Below are positions 60,672 through 64,000 of a DNA stretch of 64,000 nt, in pieces. Where the stretch lies: positions 1,426,001-1,490,000 of the forward strand of contig NZ_JBGCUS010000001.1 in the NCBI RefSeq assembly GCF_041415945.1, written 5' to 3'. Source of the DNA: Ancylobacter sp. IITR112. GTDB taxonomy: Bacteria; Pseudomonadota; Alphaproteobacteria; Rhizobiales; Xanthobacteraceae. Every line of letters begins with the position of its first letter. Within the stretch, counting starts at the first letter, position 1. The notes under the pieces were generated by a model, which was not told the origin of the DNA, did not search any database, and saw nothing but the letters and a program-made list of their open reading frames with translations. The translations under genes and the position numbers were made by a program.

Positions 60672-61982
60672 ATGGCGAGCGTGGCAAAGCGCGAGTGGAC
60701 CCACAAGGGCGAGACGAAAACGGCCTGGGTGGTGCGCTACACCGACCAAGGCGGCAAGCGCCGCATGAAGACATTCGAGAAGAAAAAGGATGCCGATCGC
60801 TTCAGGTCAACCGTTGAAACGGAAATCGAGAACGGCACGCACGTCGCTGACCGAGCGTCAAAGACGGTTAAGGAAGCAGCGGAGGGGTATCTTCTCGATT
60901 GTGAGCGGCGCTGGAAAGTGGCTGACCGAATGGCCGGCGGAACTCTCCACGGACATATCTCGCGGGTAAATAACCATATAATTCCAAATATCGGACATAT
61001 GAAGATAAAAGATGTTACGAGTGATAGAGTGCAATTTTTGATTGACGATCTGTCAAAGCATCTTGCTAAAGCAACGATCTCAAATGTGATGGTTACTTTG
61101 ATCGGAATTATCCGATTTTCGATAAAGCGCCGATGGATCACAAGGAATGTTCTTCGTGATGATCCGGTGCAATTACCTCAGTCTAATCGCAAAAGGAGGG
61201 TGGCCCCGAGTAAAGCGGAAATTAGCACGCTATTGGAGGCGTCATCGCGGAGGCTGCAAGGGGGCTTTTTGGCCTCTGCGGTGAACCGGTATGCCATTGT
61301 ACGACTGGGCGTGTTCGGGGGGCTGAGGCTTGGCGAGATGTGTGCGCTTCGGTGGGAGGACATTGATATCCGTCGCGGCGTTATTCATGTCCGACACTCC
61401 CGATCCCGGTACGATGGAAGGAAGTGCCCCAAGTCGCGCGCGGGCGTGCGCTCGGTGCCATTGACGTACCCTGTATATGAAGCGCTTTGCCGCGTCGCTC
61501 GATTGTGGCGGATAAATGAGTTTGTCGACAAAGAGGCAAGTGACGGGGGGCGATCAAGTAAACCTAGCGCTCTGAGAAAACGCAAGCTGGACCTCTACGA
61601 GGCTGGAAAGGCGTTTTCGGTGTTCGGACCAGATAGCTTTATGGACATGTCAGGCGATGTGCTGCGAACGGCTAGGGGAACGCCTGCGAGGACCAACATA
61701 TCGGATGAATGGCGGAGAATGATGGAAGATGCCAATTTGGTCGATGGGGACCGTGTGCGCTTTACCATCCACTCTCTGCGCCATGCAGCTGCGAGCCTCT
61801 TGATTGAGGCTGGCCTGCCCGCAATGAACCTGAAGACAGTAATAGGGCACGCTTCGGTCACGACGACCTACAATGTTTATGGCCATCTATTCCCGGAAGA
61901 TGAGCGCACCTCTAGGGCCGCTCATGGGATTGCGGCCGCCTTTGGCGCGACAAGGGCGCTACAAGAAGGCGTAAGCCGCTGA
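60672..61982 (+). CDS. Satellite B integrase (tyrosine recombinase, tail-tip-specific)
   Basis: 436 residues. First 35 or so residues equal the satellite A integrase, then no similarity beyond the family. Catalytic: Arg in VFGGLRLGEMCALRW, HSLRHAAASLLIEAG and GHASVTTTYNVYGH with Tyr. Longer than A by an insert around residues 270-330. Middle part less GC-rich, suggesting another origin than the N-terminus. Two arm sites lie in its last codons (61944-61967). Confidence 0.93.
   Translation: MASVAKREWTHKGETKTAWVVRYTDQGGKRRMKTFEKKKDADRFRSTVETEIENGTHVADRASKTVKEAAEGYLLDCERRWKVADRMAGGTLHGHISRVNNHIIPNIGHMKIKDVTSDRVQFLIDDLSKHLAKATISNVMVTLIGIIRFSIKRRWITRNVLRDDPVQLPQSNRKRRVAPSKAEISTLLEASSRRLQGGFLASAVNRYAIVRLGVFGGLRLGEMCALRWEDIDIRRGVIHVRHSRSRYDGRKCPKSRAGVRSVPLTYPVYEALCRVARLWRINEFVDKEASDGGRSSKPSALRKRKLDLYEAGKAFSVFGPDSFMDMSGDVLRTARGTPARTNISDEWRRMMEDANLVDGDRVRFTIHSLRHAAASLLIEAGLPAMNLKTVIGHASVTTTYNVYGHLFPEDERTSRAAHGIAAAFGATRALQEGVSR
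61944..61967 (+). promoter_or_regulatory. Satellite B right arm sites
   Basis: GGCGCGACAAG (61944) and GGCGCTACAAGAA (61955), 11 bp apart, inside the 3' end of the integrase gene. Same spacing as the left pair. Confidence 0.6.
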
Positions 61983-62003
61983 AAACAAACAGATAGGTTA
62001 AGT

Positions 62004-62010
62004 ATATCCT
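62004..62010. other. Satellite B right attachment core
   Basis: ATATCCT, as at 52680-52686. The downstream bases continue the tail-tip reading frame. Confidence 0.7.
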
Positions 62011-62872
62011 GCTCGGCCGGTTTCGGGACGCGCCGCGGCGCTTCAGCTTCTCCATCCTGCGCGGCGGACGCCTGACGCCGCTGGAAGGGCGGGGCTATTT
62101 CCTGGCCTCGCGCATCTTGCAGACAGACACGGGCGAGGCCGACCTTGTGCCGGTGCAGGTGGTGAGCATCAACCCGACGCCGACCTTCTATGAGGTGGAA
62201 GCGGAGGAGATGCGTGGCACCATCCTCGACGATGACGACCTGACAAACCGCGTGCTCAACATCGACGCCAATGACTTCAACCTCAACCTGCGCACGATCC
62301 ACGATTACAGCTATCCGGAGCCGGTGAGCGGCGACAGTGTGACCTTCGTCATCGAGGCCGGGGTGGTGGTGGGCTCAACCTCCACCACGCTGCCGGCGAT
62401 CGAGTTGGGCGACTGGCCTTCCTACACGGTGCCGAAGATCGTGCTGCGCGGGCGCATACAGGGCGCGGGCGGCAATGGCGGATGGCTTTTCGACCTGTTC
62501 GGCCGGCCCGGCGGGCCGGCGCTGAAGCTTGCCCAGCCGGCGGAACTCCAATTCGAGGGCGGCGGTGTGTGGGGGGGCGGCGGCGGCGGCGTCGCCTATG
62601 TCAGCGGCAACACGGTGTTCGGTGGCGGCGGCGGCCAGGGCGCCATTGGCGGCAAGGGCGGCCCCGGCAATGGGAATGGCGCGCCCGGCACCTCCGAGGC
62701 GCCGGGCGTCGGATTCGGCACGGCGGGGCGCGGCGGCGGGCCGGGACAGGCCGGGCGGCCGAGTACCAGCAGCGGCTTCGCCACGGGCGGCGCTGCGGGG
62801 GTTGCGATCGACGGCGTGAGCCATCTCACCCTTTCAGGCACAGCGGATATCCGCGGTGCGCAGATCAACTGA
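62006..62872 (+). pseudogene. Tail-tip/hub protein, 3' part
   Basis: 288 codons in frame with the 5' part: LLGRFRDAPRRFSFSILRGG, then VQVVSINPTPTFYEVEAEEM, ending in a glycine-rich domain (GGGGGGVAYVSGN and on) found at the end of many phage tip proteins. It has no start of its own. Confidence 0.87.
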
Positions 62873-62891
62873 CGCTCAACAGGAGACGACC

Positions 62892-63152
62892 ATGGCCGAC
62901 TCGTTCGCCACCCATGCCGCGACGCCGACCGCGCCGGCGCGCAGGGCTTTCGACATCACGCCCAGTGACAGCACCGACCTCGCCGAGGTGCCGAAGGCGC
63001 TTTACGTCAATGGCGCCGGCACGATCAAGGTGACGATGGTGGCCGGCGGCACCGTGACATTCACCGTGGCCAGCCCCGGCCCGCTGGATATCGGCCCGGC
63101 CCGCGTGTGGGCCACGGGCACGACCGCCACCGGCATCATCGGCCTGCTGTGA
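62892..63152 (+). CDS. Spike base protein (RCAP_Rcc01079-like)
   Basis: 86 residues: PARRAFDITPSDSTDLAEVP, then ALYVNGAGTIKV. Matches the small spike-base proteins of GTA-like tails. AGGAGACGACC precedes the ATG. Confidence 0.85.
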   Translation: MADSFATHAATPTAPARRAFDITPSDSTDLAEVPKALYVNGAGTIKVTMVAGGTVTFTVASPGPLDIGPARVWATGTTATGIIGLL

Positions 63153-63180
63153 CCGCCATTTCCGCGCACGAGGACGGACC

Positions 63181-64000
63181 ATGACCCTTTACCGCTGGCA
63201 GGCGACGATCACTGACGAGGCCGGCAATGTGATGCCCGGGGCGCAGGTGACGGTGCGCAATGAGGCGACGGGCCTGCTGGCAAGCCTTTTCGCCGACAAG
63301 GAGGGCGCCGAGCCGCTGGACAATCCTTTCACCATAGACCCCGATGGCGACGGCGGGGTGGCGTTCTATGTGGCGGCGGGCTTTTACGAGATCACGGCTA
63401 CGCTCGGCACGCTGATCGCCGCCGCGCAGGATGCCAATGTCGGCAGTATGAACGCGGCGGACTATGACCCCGATGGCGTCGAGGCGGATGTCTTCAATTC
63501 CGCCAATACCCGCTATGACAACGCCACGTCCGGCCTTGATGCGGAGAATGTGCAGGCGGCACTCGACGAGCTGGCGGAAAAAGTGACCTTCACCGGCGCG
63601 CTGCTGACGGTGGCGGCGGGTTCTCCGCTGCCGACCGAAGATGTCGGGCCGCTCTACCATGTCGATTATGCCGACACGATGACCTGGCAGGTCTATGACG
63701 CCAATGGCGCGGCCTATGAGGGCTATGCCAGCGACGGGATCGGCGACATCGTCAAGCTCGGCCGGTCCACGCCCCGGCGCGGCACGCTGAAGGCCAATGG
63801 CGCGGATATCAGCACCACCACCTATGCCGCGCTCTATGGCTGGGCGCTGCATCATGGGCTGGTGGAGACCAGCGGCGTGTGGGCGGCGGGCACTTTCCGC
63901 TTCCGCGAAGCATCGGGAGGCACCTTCCGGCTGCCGGACCTGCGCGGCGAGTTCGATCGCGCCTGGGATGACGGGCGCGGGGTGGACAGCGGCCGGGCGC
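63181..64000 (+). CDS. Tail fibre/collar protein, 3' end outside window
   Basis: 273 codons, open to the window end. N-terminal beta domain (YRWQATITDEAGNVMPGAQV), a middle with NTRYDNATSGLDAENVQAAL, and a tail-collar domain (TLKANGADISTTTYAALYGW, then GTFRLPDLRGEFDRAWDDGR). Probably the receptor-binding fibre. Confidence 0.88.
   Translation, partial: MTLYRWQATITDEAGNVMPGAQVTVRNEATGLLASLFADKEGAEPLDNPFTIDPDGDGGVAFYVAAGFYEITATLGTLIAAAQDANVGSMNAADYDPDGVEADVFNSANTRYDNATSGLDAENVQAALDELAEKVTFTGALLTVAAGSPLPTEDVGPLYHVDYADTMTWQVYDANGAAYEGYASDGIGDIVKLGRSTPRRGTLKANGADISTTTYAALYGWALHHGLVETSGVWAAGTFRFREASGGTFRLPDLRGEFDRAWDDGRGVDSGRA

Larger units (their letters stand above)
52680..62010. mobile_element. 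Satellite B, 9.3 kb, integrated in the tail-tip gene
   Basis: Bounded by the 7-bp repeat ATATCCT (52680-52686 and 62004-62010). It has the same frame as satellite A (terminator, arm sites, Xis-like, winged helix, cos, brnTA, hairpin array, two small genes, integrase) but carries a primase-helicase, 185-bp repeats and a Rha/KilA-type protein instead of capsid and tail genes. Removal joins VNNI to LLGRFRDAPR in frame. Confidence 0.87.
13456..64000. mobile_element. Prophage (lambda-like siphovirus), left end and most of genome; right end outside window
   Basis: The order is: attachment site, integrase, leftward early genes, repressor/Cro, rightward early and replication genes, cos, terminase, portal, protease, capsid, connectors, tail. 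All modules have recognisable members. The element still encodes tail fibre at 64,000, so its right end and the intact tRNA-Pro should lie downstream. It carries three insertions: satellites A and B, and an IS3-family element. Confidence 0.93.

Noticed and set aside
39171..64000. Gene transfer agent cluster
   Set aside because: Several tail genes are GTA-like, but integrase, repressor/Cro, replication genes, attachment site and cos indicate a true prophage.

Overview
The window is GC-rich chromosomal DNA that fits an alphaproteobacterium of the Hyphomicrobiales; the Xanthobacteraceae are a guess. The support is a GapR/DUF2312 protein, an encoded-CCA tRNA style, T1SS/RTX genes and GTA-like phage tail genes. 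Bases 1-13,364 look like ordinary chromosome. They hold a type I secretion ATPase (5' end outside the window), its HlyD adaptor, a LysR regulator, and a very large RTX/metallophosphoesterase that is the probable cargo. After these come tRNA-Glu, glyoxalase I, a sirtuin, a two-domain cold-shock protein and a DUF192 protein.

At 13,456 the sequence enters a prophage that continues past 64,000. A bare 3' end of a tRNA-Pro marks the left attachment site, with the integrase next to it. The prophage is lambda-like in plan. A leftward early operon (19,051 to 13,570) encodes a sliding-clamp homologue, a GapR homologue and many tiny genes. A cI-type repressor and a lipoprotein form a lysogenic operon. 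Two pairs of a 16-bp operator flank this region. A rightward early operon (20,205 to 29,090) encodes Cro, a CP76-type regulator, a DnaA homologue with its DNA-binding domain, two DNA methyltransferases, and a replication protein whose gene contains an iteron cluster, as lambda O does. The cos site (29,652-29,746), an HNH nuclease and the late genes (terminase, portal, protease, capsid, connectors, tail tube, tape measure, tail tip) follow.

The late operon is interrupted three times. An IS3-family element (42,954-44,152) has removed the end of the protease gene and the start of the capsid gene. Two related 9-kb satellite-like elements sit inside late genes. Satellite A (30,070-39,170) splits terS, and satellite B (52,680-62,010) splits a tail-tip gene. 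In both cases joining the outer halves across a 7-8 bp core restores one reading frame. Each satellite has, from the left, a core, an IHF-like site, a strong terminator facing the phage transcript, integrase arm-like repeats, an AlpA/Xis-like gene, a winged-helix gene, a copy of the prophage cos, a BrnT/BrnA module, an array of hairpins, two small conserved genes and an integrase. Satellite A also carries its own capsid, tape-measure and tail-chaperone genes. Satellite B carries a primase-helicase, a Rha/KilA-type antirepressor and five exact-period 185-bp tandem repeats.

The reading proposed here is that both satellites exploit this phage. While integrated they break its essential genes and terminate its late transcript. 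They carry its packaging site, and their excision would restore the split genes. Their integrases share an almost identical N-terminus and similar arm sites but have unrelated catalytic parts and different targets. This suggests a shared chassis in which target specificity is swapped.
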